A program made the translations under genes and the position numbers. From Halotalea alkalilenta (GTDB lineage: Bacteria; Pseudomonadota; Gammaproteobacteria; Pseudomonadales; Halomonadaceae): a stretch of DNA of 64,000 nt. The notes under the pieces were generated by a model. That model saw nothing but the letters and a program-made list of their open reading frames with translations. It ran no database searches and was not told the DNA's origin. Positions 34,001 through 44,015 of this stretch are shown piece after piece. The stretch covers positions 496,001 to 560,000 of the forward strand of contig NZ_CP015243.1 in the NCBI RefSeq assembly GCF_001648175.1, in the 5' to 3' direction. The first letter of the stretch is position 1. Every line of letters starts with the position of its first letter.

Positions 34001-35113
34001 TCAGAGGCTGGCGCTGAGCGGGAGCAGCGGCGCACTGCCGTGATCGAGAGGGCGGCGCTCGAGGCGTCGTCCTTCGGCATCGAACAGGTGCAGTCGGTCG
34101 ATCCCGGCGTCAAGGCGCAGGCGCTCGCCTTCATCCAGCTGCCGCGCGCCGTCGAGTCGCACCACCAGCGGCGTGGAGGTGCCATCGAGCCGGCAGTAGG
34201 CCAGGGTATCGGCGCCGAGTGGCTCGATCAGCTCGACCCGGACATCGAACAGTGCCGTCTCAGCGTCGCTTTCGCGCAGATGTTCCGGCCTCACCCCGAG
34301 ACTGCTCGGCTGCCCTTCGAGCCCGTCGAGATCCAGGCATGCGCCGCCGGGTAGCCGCCAGCCTGCGACGCCCTGCTCCAAGGGCAGGAAGTTCATCGCT
34401 GGAGAGCCGATGAATCCGGCGACGAAGCGAGTCGCCGGGCGCTGATAGAGCGTCATCGGCGTGCCGATCTGCTCGACTTGGCCTGCGTTCATCACCACCA
34501 GCCGGTCCGCCAGCGTCATCGCTTCCACCTGGTCATGGGTGACGTAGATCGCGGTGGTGCCTAGCCGCTTTTGCAGCCGGCGGATCTCCAGGCGCATCTG
34601 CACCCTGAGCGCGGCATCGAGGTTGGAGAGCGGCTCGTCGAACAAGAACACCTTGGGTTCGCGTACGATCGCCCGGCCCATCGCCACCCGTTGGCGCTGG
34701 CCGCCGGAGAGCTGACGAGGGCGCCGGTCGAGCAGCGCCTCGAGCCCAAGCACCCGCGCGGTCTCGCGTACCTTGGCCTCGCGCGCGGGCTTGGGCACGC
34801 CTCGATTCTTCAGCGCATAGGCCATGTTCTCGGCCACGCTCATATGCGGATAGAGTGCGTAGTTCTGGAACACCATCGCGATGTCTCGCTCCGCCGGCTC
34901 GCGTTCATTGACCCGCTCGCCGTCGATCTTGAGCTCCCCTCCACTGATCGTTTCGAGCCCCGCCAGGCAGCGCAGCAAGGTCGACTTGCCGCAGCCCGAG
35001 GGGCCGACGATGACGATCATCTCGCCGTCCTCGACCCTGAGGTCGATACCGTGGAGCGCGGCGTTGCCGTTGGGGTAGCGCTTGTTCAGCGCATCGAGAG
35101 TCAGGGTGGCCAT
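34001..35113 (-). CDS. ugpC: sn-Glycerol-3-phosphate importer ATPase
   Basis: The 370-aa ATPase is of the MalK/UgpC type: Walker [10 protein letters not shown], signature LSGGQRQR, Walker [13 protein letters not shown], followed by a C-terminal OB-fold regulatory domain (about 240-360). It energises UgpAE. It is the last gene of the ugpBAEC operon, 34 bp after ugpE, and converges on rlmJ with a gap of 15 bp. Confidence 0.92.
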   Translation of the reverse strand: MATLTLDALNKRYPNGNAALHGIDLRVEDGEMIVIVGPSGCGKSTLLRCLAGLETISGGELKIDGERVNEREPAERDIAMVFQNYALYPHMSVAENMAYALKNRGVPKPAREAKVRETARVLGLEALLDRRPRQLSGGQRQRVAMGRAIVREPKVFLFDEPLSNLDAALRVQMRLEIRRLQKRLGTTAIYVTHDQVEAMTLADRLVVMNAGQVEQIGTPMTLYQRPATRFVAGFIGSPAMNFLPLEQGVAGWRLPGGACLDLDGLEGQPSSLGVRPEHLRESDAETALFDVRVELIEPLGADTLAYCRLDGTSTPLVVRLDGARQLDEGERLRLDAGIDRLHLFDAEGRRLERRPLDHGSAPLLPLSASL

Positions 35114-35147
35114 GGCTCGTTTCCTTGGCGTCGGTGATGGAGGGTGC

Positions 35148-35993
35148 TCATTTCTCGCTGTCCACCAGCCCTTTGACGAAATAGCGCTGCATCGTGACGA
35201 TCACCGCCACCGGCGGTAGCAGGGCCAGCAGCGCAGTGGCCATCACGGTCTGCCAGGGCACCAGGTTGTCGCCCCCGGTGGCCATCTGCTTGAGGCTGAC
35301 CACCGCGGTGGTATAGGCGGTATCGGTGGTGATCATCAAAGGCCATAGATACTGGTTCCAGCCGTAGAGGAACATGATCACGAACAGCGCGGCGACGTTG
35401 GTCTTCGACAGCGGCAGCAGGATGTCGCAAAGGAACTTCCACGGCCCGGCGCCGTCGACCCGCGCCGCCTCGAGCAGCTCCGGTGGCACGGTGAGGTAGA
35501 ACTGGCGGAACAGGAAGGTGGCGGTGGCACTGGCGATCAGCGGCAGGATCAGGCCGGCGTAGGAGTTGAGCAGGCCGAGATCGGAGACCACCTGGTAGGT
35601 CGGCATGATCCGCACCTCGACCGGCAGCATCAGGGTGACGAAGATCGCCCAGAAGCACAGCATCCGCCCCCGAAAGCGGAAGAACACCACCGCATAGGCG
35701 GCGAGGATCGCGATCACGATCTTGCCCACCGCAATACCGAGCGCCATCACCAGCGAGTTGAACAGCAGCTGGGAGACGCTGACCCCTAGCCGGCCGACTG
35801 GATCTCTCAGCACGGCGATGAAGTTGTCGATGCCTTCACCGCCGAACCACAGCGGCGCGATGCCGGTATAGAGCTCGGCGCGGGTATGGGTGGCGGCGGT
35901 CAGCGCCATCCATACCGGGAACAGGAACATCGCGATCGAGAGCAGCAGCAGTGCGTGGCTGAGCAGGTCGAGGCCGGGGCGATGGTAGCGCAT
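35148..35993 (-). CDS. ugpE: sn-Glycerol-3-phosphate importer permease
   Basis: The 281-aa inner-membrane protein starts [19 protein letters not shown] and has six hydrophobic segments with an EAA loop ([23 protein letters not shown]). The ATG overlaps the ugpA stop by one base (TGATG). It ends GLVDSEK. It forms the translocation pore with UgpA. Confidence 0.93.
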   Translation of the reverse strand: MRYHRPGLDLLSHALLLLSIAMFLFPVWMALTAATHTRAELYTGIAPLWFGGEGIDNFIAVLRDPVGRLGVSVSQLLFNSLVMALGIAVGKIVIAILAAYAVVFFRFRGRMLCFWAIFVTLMLPVEVRIMPTYQVVSDLGLLNSYAGLILPLIASATATFLFRQFYLTVPPELLEAARVDGAGPWKFLCDILLPLSKTNVAALFVIMFLYGWNQYLWPLMITTDTAYTTAVVSLKQMATGGDNLVPWQTVMATALLALLPPVAVIVTMQRYFVKGLVDSEK

Positions 35994-36868
35994 CAGTAGT
36001 GCACCTTGCGTTCGATGTAGCGGAACTGGACCAGTGTCAGCGCACCGACCAGCAGCATCAGGATCACCGACTGCGCAGCGCTGGCGCCCAGGTCGTAACC
36101 GACGAAGCCATCCTCGAACACCTTGTAGATCAGCGTTCGCGTCGCCCCGCCCGGGCCGCCACCGGTGGTGGCATCGATGGTGCCGAAGGTATCGAAGAAG
36201 GCGTAGGTAGTGTTCATCACCAGCAGGAAGAAGGTGGTCGGCGAGAGCAGCGGGAAGGTGATCGTCCAGAACCGTTTCCATGGCCCTGCGGCGTCGATCG
36301 CCGCGGCTTCGAGCAGGCTCTTGGGAATCGCCTGGAGGCCTGCGAGGAAGAACACGAAGTTGTAGCTGACCTGCTTCCACACCGAGGCGATGATCACCAG
36401 CGCCAGCGCTTGGCCGCCGTCGAGCCGGTGGTTCCAGTCCACGCCGAGCGTGCCGAGCATGGCGCTGAGCACCCCCAGGGTAGGATCGAACAGGAACATC
36501 CACAGCACGCCGGCGATCGCCGGAGCGACCGCATACGGCCATACCAGCAGGGTGCGATAGCCGCGCGCGCCCTTGACCACCCGATCAGCGAGCACCGCGA
36601 GCAAGAGCGCGACCGAGAGCGCCAGCAGGGCCACCGAAGCACTGAATACCACCGTTACACCCAGCGCGCGGCGGTACTCTGGGTCGACCAGTACCTGGAT
36701 GAAGTTGTCCAGGCCGGCGAAGGTGGCGCTGAGGCCGAACGGGTCCTGGACGTAGAGCGATTGGTAAAGCGCCTGGCTCGCCGGCCAGAAGAAGAACACA
36801 GCGATGACCACAAGCTGTGGAGCGAGCAGCAGCCAGGGAGTGAAGCGGTGGCGTTGGAACGTGGTCAT
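35993..36868 (-). CDS. ugpA: sn-Glycerol-3-phosphate importer permease
   Basis: The 291-aa inner-membrane protein has six hydrophobic segments, the EAA loop ([25 protein letters not shown]) and the UgpA-type [28 protein letters not shown] loop. It follows ugpB by 11 bp and is co-translated with ugpE. Confidence 0.93.
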   Translation of the reverse strand: MTTFQRHRFTPWLLLAPQLVVIAVFFFWPASQALYQSLYVQDPFGLSATFAGLDNFIQVLVDPEYRRALGVTVVFSASVALLALSVALLLAVLADRVVKGARGYRTLLVWPYAVAPAIAGVLWMFLFDPTLGVLSAMLGTLGVDWNHRLDGGQALALVIIASVWKQVSYNFVFFLAGLQAIPKSLLEAAAIDAAGPWKRFWTITFPLLSPTTFFLLVMNTTYAFFDTFGTIDATTGGGPGGATRTLIYKVFEDGFVGYDLGASAAQSVILMLLVGALTLVQFRYIERKVHY

Positions 36869-36879
36869 CTCGCCGGGGC

Positions 36880-38232
36880 TCAGCCGTTGGCGCGCTGGAA
36901 GCGCTCTAGCAGCTGGTTACCGCGGCGCACTGCGTTATCGAGCCCCTCCTGCACGGTCTGGGCGCCGCTGAATACGCGTTCGAGCTCCTCTTCGATCACA
37001 TCGCGGACCTGGACCATGTTGCCGAGCCGCAGTCCGCGCGAATTGTCGGTCGGCTCACTCGAGGTGAGCTGCTCGATCGCCGTGCCGGTACCGGGGTGCT
37101 GGTCATAGAAGCCGGATTCGCGGGTCAGCTCGTACGCGGCCTCGGTGATCGGCAGATAGCCGGAGAACTGGTGCCAGTCGGCCTGCACTTCGGGGGAAGA
37201 GAGGTAGTGGAAGAAGCTCGCGGCGGCAGCGTTCTCCTCCGCGCTCTTGCCCGCCATCACCCAAAGCGATGCGCCGCCGATGATGGTGTTGAGCGGCTGC
37301 TCGCGACCTTGGTGTTCGAGCGCGGTGGTGGACCACGGCAGCGGCGCCACTTCGAAGTCGAAGGCCTGGGCGTTGGCGCGGATCCCGGCCAGCGAGGCCG
37401 AGGAGGCGGTGATCATCGCGCATTGGCCGCTGTAGAACATCGGCATCGCATCGTCGACCCGTCCGCCGTAGCGGAATCGGCCGTCCTGCTGCCAGTCGAC
37501 CAAGCGCTGGAGGTGGGCGGCGACTTCCGAAGTGTCGAACGCAAGCCGGGTATCCAGCCCAGCGAAGCCGTTGGCTTCGGTGGCGAACGGCAGGTCGTGT
37601 CGCGCGGCGTAGTTCTCGAGCTGGATCCATGAAGGCCAGGTGGTGGTGAGGCCGCAGCGCGCAGCACCCGAGTCGATCACTCGTTCGAGCGCGTCGCCGA
37701 GCGCCTCCCAGGTACGCGGTACCTCATCGACCCCTGCCTGGTCGAGAATCGTACGGTTGACGTAGAGCACCGGTGTCGAGGAGTTGAACGGCATCGACAG
37801 CATCTGGCCATCGGCGCTCGAGTAGTAGCCGGTCACCGCGGGCAGGTAGGCGCTCGGATCGAAGGGCTGGTTCGACTGCTCCATCAGATGGTAGACCGGC
37901 TCGGTGGCGCCGCGGGCGGCCATCATCGTCGCCGTGCCGACCTCGAAGATCTGCACGATGGTCGGCGCCTGGCCTGCGCGGAAGGCGGCGATCGCCCCGG
38001 TCATGGTTTCACTGTAGTTGCCCCGGTACGAGGGTTTGACTACGTAGTCCGGCTGACTTGCGTTGAAGTCGCGGGCGATCGCATCGATCTTGTCCGCAAG
38101 CTCTCCGGTCATCGCATGCCAGAACTGGATCTCGGTCGCAGCCCAGGCAGGGGTGGTGCCGAGCAGGCAGAGGGCGGCGGCGAGCGGCAGCAGGTGACGG
38201 TGGGCAGATGTCGCTTTGGGTGCGGCGTGCAT
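36880..38232 (-). CDS. ugpB: sn-Glycerol-3-phosphate-binding periplasmic protein
   Basis: The 450-aa protein has a signal peptide (1-32, cleaved after AWA) and then [21 protein letters not shown], the standard UgpB start, with the ligand-region segments [28 protein letters not shown] and [15 protein letters not shown]. It captures glycerol-3-phosphate or its diesters. The ATG at 38232 precedes the signal; the longer frame upstream is not coding. It is the first gene of the operon; no Pho box was identified in the short upstream space. Confidence 0.94.
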   Translation of the reverse strand: MHAAPKATSAHRHLLPLAAALCLLGTTPAWAATEIQFWHAMTGELADKIDAIARDFNASQPDYVVKPSYRGNYSETMTGAIAAFRAGQAPTIVQIFEVGTATMMAARGATEPVYHLMEQSNQPFDPSAYLPAVTGYYSSADGQMLSMPFNSSTPVLYVNRTILDQAGVDEVPRTWEALGDALERVIDSGAARCGLTTTWPSWIQLENYAARHDLPFATEANGFAGLDTRLAFDTSEVAAHLQRLVDWQQDGRFRYGGRVDDAMPMFYSGQCAMITASSASLAGIRANAQAFDFEVAPLPWSTTALEHQGREQPLNTIIGGASLWVMAGKSAEENAAAASFFHYLSSPEVQADWHQFSGYLPITEAAYELTRESGFYDQHPGTGTAIEQLTSSEPTDNSRGLRLGNMVQVRDVIEEELERVFSGAQTVQEGLDNAVRRGNQLLERFQRANG

Positions 38233-38386
38233 GGCGCTTCCTTGAACGTTCCGATGGATATCCCGAAGGAGCGCGATCCACCCTAATGAGCGTTGATTAA
38301 GGAAGCGTGACAGCTGGAGGCTTGAAGCGGGGGAAGGTGGCACAGGCAAGGCGCTCGCCGGACCTGCGCCACGGCGCGCCTTGCCA

Positions 38387-38442
38387 TCGGTCTTTCTTGG
38401 TCAGTTTTTCTCGATCGGTCTTTCTCGATCGGCCTTTCTCGA
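38387..38442. repeat. Four tandem 14-bp repeats after pqiC
   Basis: TCGGTCTTTCTCGA-type units lie at 38387-38400, 38401-38414, 38415-38428 and 38429-38442, with one to three substitutions each. A partial fifth unit (TCAGTC...) carries the pqiC stop codon, so the repeat begins at the gene end and may have duplicated the 3' end. No hairpin is evident. Confidence 0.85.
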
Positions 38443-39150
38443 TCAGTCCTGCGAGCCCGGGGCCTGCCGGACCGGCGGCTGCTGCGGTGGATACTCCATG
38501 CGCGGCTCGATCTCCCGGGTCACCGGCGAGTTGGGTGCGGATTGGCGCATGATGGTGTTGGCGATCTGCTCGCCGGCGCTCTTCCAGCCGGTGCCCAGCG
38601 CCTCGACCAGTGCCGGATAGCCGTCGTCGGCAAGCGGCACGGTCAGCGCGAGGGGACGCTCGACCAGTAGCCGCTGCTGGTCGTCGTAGAGCTGGTAGCT
38701 GCCCTGGATCACGGCTTCTCCATCGTAGCGGCCCTGGAACTGGTCGAGCTCGACCTCGAGCCGCTGTTCGGCCTGGCCGCTGGCATTCGCCGGCAGCAGC
38801 TGATGGCCGGGCAGGCGATTGGCCAGCTGCTCGCGCAAGGACCGGGTCAGCTGCTCGGAGAGATCCCCGGCCCAGAGATTGGCCTGGGCCTGGCTGTATT
38901 CCACCGCGCTCAGCTGGTAGACGATCCCGCTGCCGCGCAGGTAGGTCGAGAGCACCACCGGTGCCACCGACAGGCTCTGCGGCTCCGCCCGCGGCGGCAG
39001 CACGGCGGAAGGCGCGGGGGGCGGTGCGCTGTATTCCGGCAGGCTGTAGTAGCGCAGCGTCGTAGCATCGCCGCCGCAGCCGGCGAGCACGGTGAGCAGG
39101 GCCATGCCGGCGCACGCGCGCAGCGAATGGGCGGAAAGCGGAGCGGTCAT
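38443..39150 (-). CDS. pqiC: PqiC, outer-membrane lipoprotein of the Pqi lipid-transport complex
   Basis: The 235-aa lipoprotein has a signal with lipobox LAGC and an ABC-transport-auxiliary (DUF330) domain with LRYYSLPEY and SVAPVVLSTYLRGSGIVYQLSAVEYSQAQANLWAGDL. The start overlaps pqiB by 4 nt (ATGA). The C-terminus is Pro/Gln-rich. PqiC forms an octameric ring at the outer membrane where PqiB docks. Confidence 0.92.
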   Translation of the reverse strand: MTAPLSAHSLRACAGMALLTVLAGCGGDATTLRYYSLPEYSAPPPAPSAVLPPRAEPQSLSVAPVVLSTYLRGSGIVYQLSAVEYSQAQANLWAGDLSEQLTRSLREQLANRLPGHQLLPANASGQAEQRLEVELDQFQGRYDGEAVIQGSYQLYDDQQRLLVERPLALTVPLADDGYPALVEALGTGWKSAGEQIANTIMRQSAPNSPVTREIEPRMEYPPQQPPVRQAPGSQD

Positions 39151-40796
39151 TGGCGTGCCCTCGGTTGCGGATCGTCGATCTGGCCTCGGTTGAAGATCAG
39201 CGAATTGGGCTTGTCGCTGATCGTTCTCGCCGCGGGTTGCAGGCTGCGCAGCAGCTGGTCGAGCTGCTGGATCGTCGCGCGCAGGTCGCGATAGGCCGGA
39301 GCCTGCGGGTCGAAGCCCTGGAGCGTGTGCTCGATCGCCTGGAGCGACGACTGGACATCGCCTGGCAGCGAGCGCATCGCCGGATCGTTGAGCAGTTGGT
39401 TCAGCCCTTCGGTCGTGGTGTTGAGCTGCTGGACCAGGGCATTGGAGCTGTCCAGGGTCGCGTTGAGATTGGTGATGGTGCTCTCGATATCGAGCTGGTT
39501 GACCTTGTCGAGCAGTGCCGAGACTTTTCCAGTGACCTGGCCGAAGCCGCTCTGGGTGCTGGGGAATACCGGCTTGCCTTCGAAGTTCGCCACCTGCGTC
39601 GTGTCGTCGTCCTCGCTGCCGACGAAATCGAGATCGATGTAGAGCGCACCGGTGACCAGGTTGGCGGTCGCCAGCGACGCGCGCATGCCGTTGTCGATCA
39701 TCCTGCCGAAGGTCTGCCGCATGCGCTGGAGGTCCTCCTCGGTTACCACCGGCTGCAGCCGCTGCGGCTCGATCCGGATCAGCACCGGGATGCGGAAGCC
39801 GCTCAAGTGGTTGTCGGCCAGGCGGTTGATCCGCCACGGCAGTGTCTCGACCGTTCCTACCCGCACGCCGCGGTATTCGACCGGGGCGCCGGCGCTGAGT
39901 CCACGGATCGAGTCGTCGAGCAGCAGCACGTACTCGAGATACTGGTTGTAGCTGCCCAGGCTCGCCTGCTCTTCGTTGGAGAACAGGTCGAAGGCGGCGC
40001 CGTCCTCGACCGGCTGGCCAGGATCGACGCCTTCGGCGACGTCGAAGGTCACCCCGCCGCTGATCAGCGTCTCGAGGGAGCCGACGTTGAGGTTGACCCC
40101 CTCCGAGGTGATGTCGAAATTGACTCCCGAAGTCACCCAGAAATGGGTATTGGCGGTCACCAGCGATGTGTAGTTGCTGAAGATGTAGAGATCGTAATGG
40201 ACGACGCGTTTCTCGGCGTCGAAGTTCGAAGCCTCTACCCGGCCGACGGTATAGCCCTGGAACACCACCGGGTCGCCGACGCTCAGGGCGTTGCCGTTGG
40301 TGCTGTCGAGACGAATGCGCAGGCCCGCCGCGTCCGAGGGCGCGACCGGTGGCTGATCGAGCACCCGGAATTCGTCCCTGTCTCCTTCTCCGCTGGTATC
40401 CGGCTGCAGCTCGATGTAGGCGCCTGAGAGCACCGTACCGAGTCCGCTGATGCCATCGCGGCCGATCCGCGGCTTGACCACCCAGAACTGGGCGTCCTCA
40501 CCGAGCAGGCGCGCGGCGTCGGGGGTCATCCGTGCCCTCATCACCGCGTGAGAGGCATCGTCGGAGAGCTCCACCGACTCGACCTGCCCAACCTCCACGC
40601 TGCGTGCGCGAATCCTGGTACCGGCCTCGATCCCATCGGCGTTCTGGATCGTCAGCGTGACCTCCGGCCCGCGCTGGGCAAGCGTATGGAACAGCATCCA
40701 CAGCCCGATCAGCGCTGCGAGCAGCGGCACGAACCAGACCGGTGAGACGTAGTCGCTGAGACGTTTGATGCGCGCCTTGGGAGCGGAGTCGCTCAT
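39147..40796 (-). CDS. pqiB: PqiB, MCE-domain protein spanning the periplasm
   Basis: The 549-aa protein has one N-terminal membrane segment (about 20-40) and three MCE domains (about 45-125, 160-260, 285-390), followed by a long C-terminal helix region (about 430-510) that forms the tube to the outer membrane. The start MSDSAPKARIK overlaps the pqiA stop by 4 nt. It shuttles lipids between the membranes with PqiA and PqiC. Confidence 0.94.
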   Translation of the reverse strand: MSDSAPKARIKRLSDYVSPVWFVPLLAALIGLWMLFHTLAQRGPEVTLTIQNADGIEAGTRIRARSVEVGQVESVELSDDASHAVMRARMTPDAARLLGEDAQFWVVKPRIGRDGISGLGTVLSGAYIELQPDTSGEGDRDEFRVLDQPPVAPSDAAGLRIRLDSTNGNALSVGDPVVFQGYTVGRVEASNFDAEKRVVHYDLYIFSNYTSLVTANTHFWVTSGVNFDITSEGVNLNVGSLETLISGGVTFDVAEGVDPGQPVEDGAAFDLFSNEEQASLGSYNQYLEYVLLLDDSIRGLSAGAPVEYRGVRVGTVETLPWRINRLADNHLSGFRIPVLIRIEPQRLQPVVTEEDLQRMRQTFGRMIDNGMRASLATANLVTGALYIDLDFVGSEDDDTTQVANFEGKPVFPSTQSGFGQVTGKVSALLDKVNQLDIESTITNLNATLDSSNALVQQLNTTTEGLNQLLNDPAMRSLPGDVQSSLQAIEHTLQGFDPQAPAYRDLRATIQQLDQLLRSLQPAARTISDKPNSLIFNRGQIDDPQPRARQ

Positions 40797-42145
40797 CGGG
40801 TGACTTCCTGTCGTGAAGAGGGGGGGGCGGGCGACAGCCTGGCTGTCCGGGGCGCGACATGGCGCTGGCCGGTCTGCTGCAGGTCGGTGGCATCCCACAA
40901 GAGCCTGGGGTCGAAGCACATCGCCGCGATCATGGTGAGCACCACCACCAGGCCGAAAGCGACCACGCCATGACCGGGAACGATGTTCATCAGATTACCG
41001 AGCTGGACCATCGCCGCGAGCACGGTGACGACGAAGACGTCGATCATCGACCAGCGGCCGATGAATTCGGTGAGGCGATAGAGTTTCATCCGCGGGCCAG
41101 GGCGGAAGGGCTCCGGCCTGCGGGTCTTCCAGCACAGCCACGAAAGCGCCATGACCTTCGCCACCGGCACCATGACGCTGGCGAAGAAGATCACCAGCGC
41201 CACCGGATAGTCCCCGTGGGCGAGCAGCAGCAGTACGCCGCCGATGATCGTCTGCGGCTCGGGATGGCCGAACTGGGTGATGACCATGACCGGTAGCGCC
41301 ATCGACGGGATATAAAGAATGATCGAGGTGACCACCAGCGCCATGGTGAGCTGGACGCTGCGCTTGGTGCGCGCGTGCAGCGCCTCGCCGCAGCGCTGGC
41401 AGCGCCCCTTGCCGTGATCGTCGACCTGGCCTGGCTGGCCGCAGGCGTGACAGCTGGTGAAACCCTGGGTCAGCGCGCCGCGGCCGGGTTCCGGTTCAGG
41501 GGTGAGGATCGGTCCGCACATCCGCTTGAACAGCCAGTCTCGGTCGACGCTCTGGGTAGTGGTGAGCAGCAGCAGCGAGAAGATGCAGAACGCCCAAAAC
41601 GCCGGACCGAAGCTGATCGTCGCGAGCGACATGATCTTCACCAGGCTGACCAGTACGCCGACGATGAAGATGTCGGCCATCACCCAGGGCTGCATCCGCG
41701 AGAGGCTCCTGGCGATGTAGACCCCACCGGGCGGGCGATGGTCGAGTGCCAAGCTGACATGCAGGTAGATCACCAGCATCAGGTAGACGAATGGCAGGGC
41801 CAGCACTCCGACCAGAAAGCAGAAGGAGAGGAAGCCATAGCGCTGCTCGAGGGTGACGGTGATCGCATCGACCAGATGCATGCTCTGCTCGACGCCGGTC
41901 GAGGAGAACGAGATGAACGAGAAGCTCAGCGACAGCGCGAGCATGATCACCGCTGCGATCGCGTACGCCAGGGTGTGGTCGATCGGCGTGAACATGCGAG
42001 TCGCCAGCCGATGACCACAGCGCGGGCAGCGCGATCGCTCGCCGGCGGCGAGCGGCGGTACGTCGCTGACGAGATCGCACTCGACGCAGATACGAATCCG
42101 CGATCGGGAGGGCGCTTGATCATCGACGGTGAAGAGCGTGGTCAT
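40793..42145 (-). CDS. pqiA: PqiA, inner-membrane component of the Pqi system
   Basis: The 450-aa protein has two copies of the PqiA module, each with a zinc-ribbon (CVECDLVSDVPPL...CPRCGHRL, and CHACGQPGQ...CQRCGEALHAR) followed by four membrane segments. It is the inner-membrane partner of PqiB. A 20-bp palindrome lies 40 nt upstream of its start. Confidence 0.94.
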   Translation of the reverse strand: MTTLFTVDDQAPSRSRIRICVECDLVSDVPPLAAGERSRCPRCGHRLATRMFTPIDHTLAYAIAAVIMLALSLSFSFISFSSTGVEQSMHLVDAITVTLEQRYGFLSFCFLVGVLALPFVYLMLVIYLHVSLALDHRPPGGVYIARSLSRMQPWVMADIFIVGVLVSLVKIMSLATISFGPAFWAFCIFSLLLLTTTQSVDRDWLFKRMCGPILTPEPEPGRGALTQGFTSCHACGQPGQVDDHGKGRCQRCGEALHARTKRSVQLTMALVVTSIILYIPSMALPVMVITQFGHPEPQTIIGGVLLLLAHGDYPVALVIFFASVMVPVAKVMALSWLCWKTRRPEPFRPGPRMKLYRLTEFIGRWSMIDVFVVTVLAAMVQLGNLMNIVPGHGVVAFGLVVVLTMIAAMCFDPRLLWDATDLQQTGQRHVAPRTARLSPAPPSSRQEVTR

Positions 42146-42184
42146 TCTTTCTCCGGTATGAAAGAGGGGCGCTCGCTTGCAAGA

Positions 42185-42204
42185 AACATACGATAACGTA
42201 TGTT
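42185..42204. promoter_or_regulatory. 20-bp palindrome upstream of pqiA, candidate operator
   Basis: The arms AACATACG and CGTATGTT are perfect complements separated by ATAA. It lies 40 nt before the pqiA start and looks like a TetR-type operator. No TetR gene is next to it; the regulator would be encoded elsewhere. E. coli pqiABC is under SoxRS control, which this palindrome does not resemble. Confidence 0.6.
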
Positions 42205-42260
42205 TTCAGGCGTTCCACTAGCCCGCGTTCAAAATGACCCAATTTTCAGCCGCTGGCGTC

Positions 42261-44015
42261 TCATCCGATCGCATCCGCGCCCTGCGCCGCGGAGCGCCAC
42301 AGGGCGCGATAGGCGCCTTCGGGACGCGCGAGCAGCTCCGCGTGGGTGCCGCGCTCCTCGATCCTGCCCTGGGTCATCACCAGGATCTGGTCCGCCTCGC
42401 GGATCGTCGCCAGGCGATGGGCGACCACCACCAGGGTCACGCGGCCGCGCAGCAGGTCCAGCGCCTTCGACAGCTCCGATTCGGTGGCACTGTCGACGCT
42501 GGCGGTGGCCTCGTCGAGCAGCAGCACCCGGGGCTGGCGCAGCAGCGCCCGGGCCAGCGCGAGCAGCTGCCGCTCACCCGAGGAGAGCGAAAGCCCCCGC
42601 TCGCCGAGCGGTGTATCCAACCCCTTGGGGAGGCGTTCGACCAGCGTCGCCAGGCGAGCATCGCGCAGCGCCTGCTCAAGGCGCTCCTCGCTGGCCTCGC
42701 CGCCGAGCAGCAGGTTGTCGCGCAGCGTGGTCGAGCGCAGGAACGGCTCTTGCGGCACCACCGCCACCGCTTCGCTGAGCGTGGCGCGGTCGATCTCCGC
42801 CAGCGGCCTTCCGTCGATGGTCATTCGGCCGGCGGTGGGGCGCTTCAACCCACAGAGCAAATCGAGCAGGGTCGACTTGCCGCTGCCGGTGGCACCGACC
42901 ACGCCGATGAACGCACCGGCGGGAATCATCGCGTCCAAGCCGTGCAGCGTGTCGCTCGCCGCGCCGTCGTGGCGGAAGCGAACCCCTTCGAGCTCGATTC
43001 GCGCGTCCTCGATCGGCGCTTTGTCCTCGCCGAGGCGCTCGAGCGGCCAGTCGAGCACGTCGAGCAGTCGGGTTCCGGCGACGCTTGCCTGCTGGAACAG
43101 ATTGAAGCGTTGCGAGATATCGATCAATGGTTCGGATACTCGTCCAAGATAGGTGATGAAGGCGTAGAGCACACCGATGCCTATCGCATCACCGCCGCTG
43201 TCGATATGGGTGATGCCATAGCCGAACAGCAGCGCTGCCAGCACTACCATGCCGAGCAGGTCGATCGCCGAGCGCAGCAGCAGCGAGCCGATCCGCACCA
43301 TACGCATCCTCGCGGTGTACTGGCGCTGGCCGATGGCATCGAAGCGCTCGAGAAAACGCTGGCCCTGGCGATAGGCCTGGATCACCGCTATGCCCTGCAC
43401 CGCATCGACCAGCCGTGCGCTCTGTTCGGCGCGCAGCTGGCGAACCTTCATCGCCGCGGCCACCGAGAGCCGCTGGTAGGCCCAGATCGTCGCGATTCCC
43501 GCGGGGATCAGCAGGGCGGCGATGGCGGTCAGCCGCGGGTCCATCAGCGTCATCGCGACCAGGATGCCGATCAGCAGCACCAGGTTCTGCAGCACCGAGG
43601 CGAGGAAGCCGACATAGAGCTCGCGCAGCGCATCGGTATCGCTGGTCACCCGGCTGATCAGCTCACCGGTCGGGGTGGCGTCGAGCCGGCTCTGGGGCTG
43701 CTGCAGGAGATGGCGGAAGATCCGGCTGCGCAGCTCGCGCACCGCCTCGATCGCCAGCCGGGCGAAGCGCAGGGTCTGCAAGTAGCGCCCGAGCGCGGCG
43801 AGACACTGGCTCGAGATGTAGAGGGTCACCAGCAGCGCCAGCGGGGCGATGGCGAAGTCGCCGGGGACCAGGTGCCGATCGATGTAGTACTGGGTCAGCC
43901 AGGGCCCGCAGACATCCAGCGCGGTGGCGCCGACCAGCAGGGCGAAGGCGATCAGCAGCTGGCGCGGGCGATCGAACAGCGGCTGCAGCAGCAGCGCGCG
44001 CAGGCGTCGGTTCAT
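42261..44015 (-). CDS. mdlB: Heterodimeric ABC exporter subunit (MdlB/SmdB-like)
   Basis: The 584-aa protein has an N-terminal six-helix exporter domain (1-310) and an ATPase domain (about 335-575) with Walker A GATGSGKST, signature LSSGERQ and a normal Walker B LLLDEATASVD. It is the catalytically complete half of the exporter with the protein encoded upstream; the start overlaps that gene by 4 nt. The pair probably exports multiple drugs or lipids. Confidence 0.9.
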   Translation of the reverse strand: MNRRLRALLLQPLFDRPRQLLIAFALLVGATALDVCGPWLTQYYIDRHLVPGDFAIAPLALLVTLYISSQCLAALGRYLQTLRFARLAIEAVRELRSRIFRHLLQQPQSRLDATPTGELISRVTSDTDALRELYVGFLASVLQNLVLLIGILVAMTLMDPRLTAIAALLIPAGIATIWAYQRLSVAAAMKVRQLRAEQSARLVDAVQGIAVIQAYRQGQRFLERFDAIGQRQYTARMRMVRIGSLLLRSAIDLLGMVVLAALLFGYGITHIDSGGDAIGIGVLYAFITYLGRVSEPLIDISQRFNLFQQASVAGTRLLDVLDWPLERLGEDKAPIEDARIELEGVRFRHDGAASDTLHGLDAMIPAGAFIGVVGATGSGKSTLLDLLCGLKRPTAGRMTIDGRPLAEIDRATLSEAVAVVPQEPFLRSTTLRDNLLLGGEASEERLEQALRDARLATLVERLPKGLDTPLGERGLSLSSGERQLLALARALLRQPRVLLLDEATASVDSATESELSKALDLLRGRVTLVVVAHRLATIREADQILVMTQGRIEERGTHAELLARPEGAYRALWRSAAQGADAIG

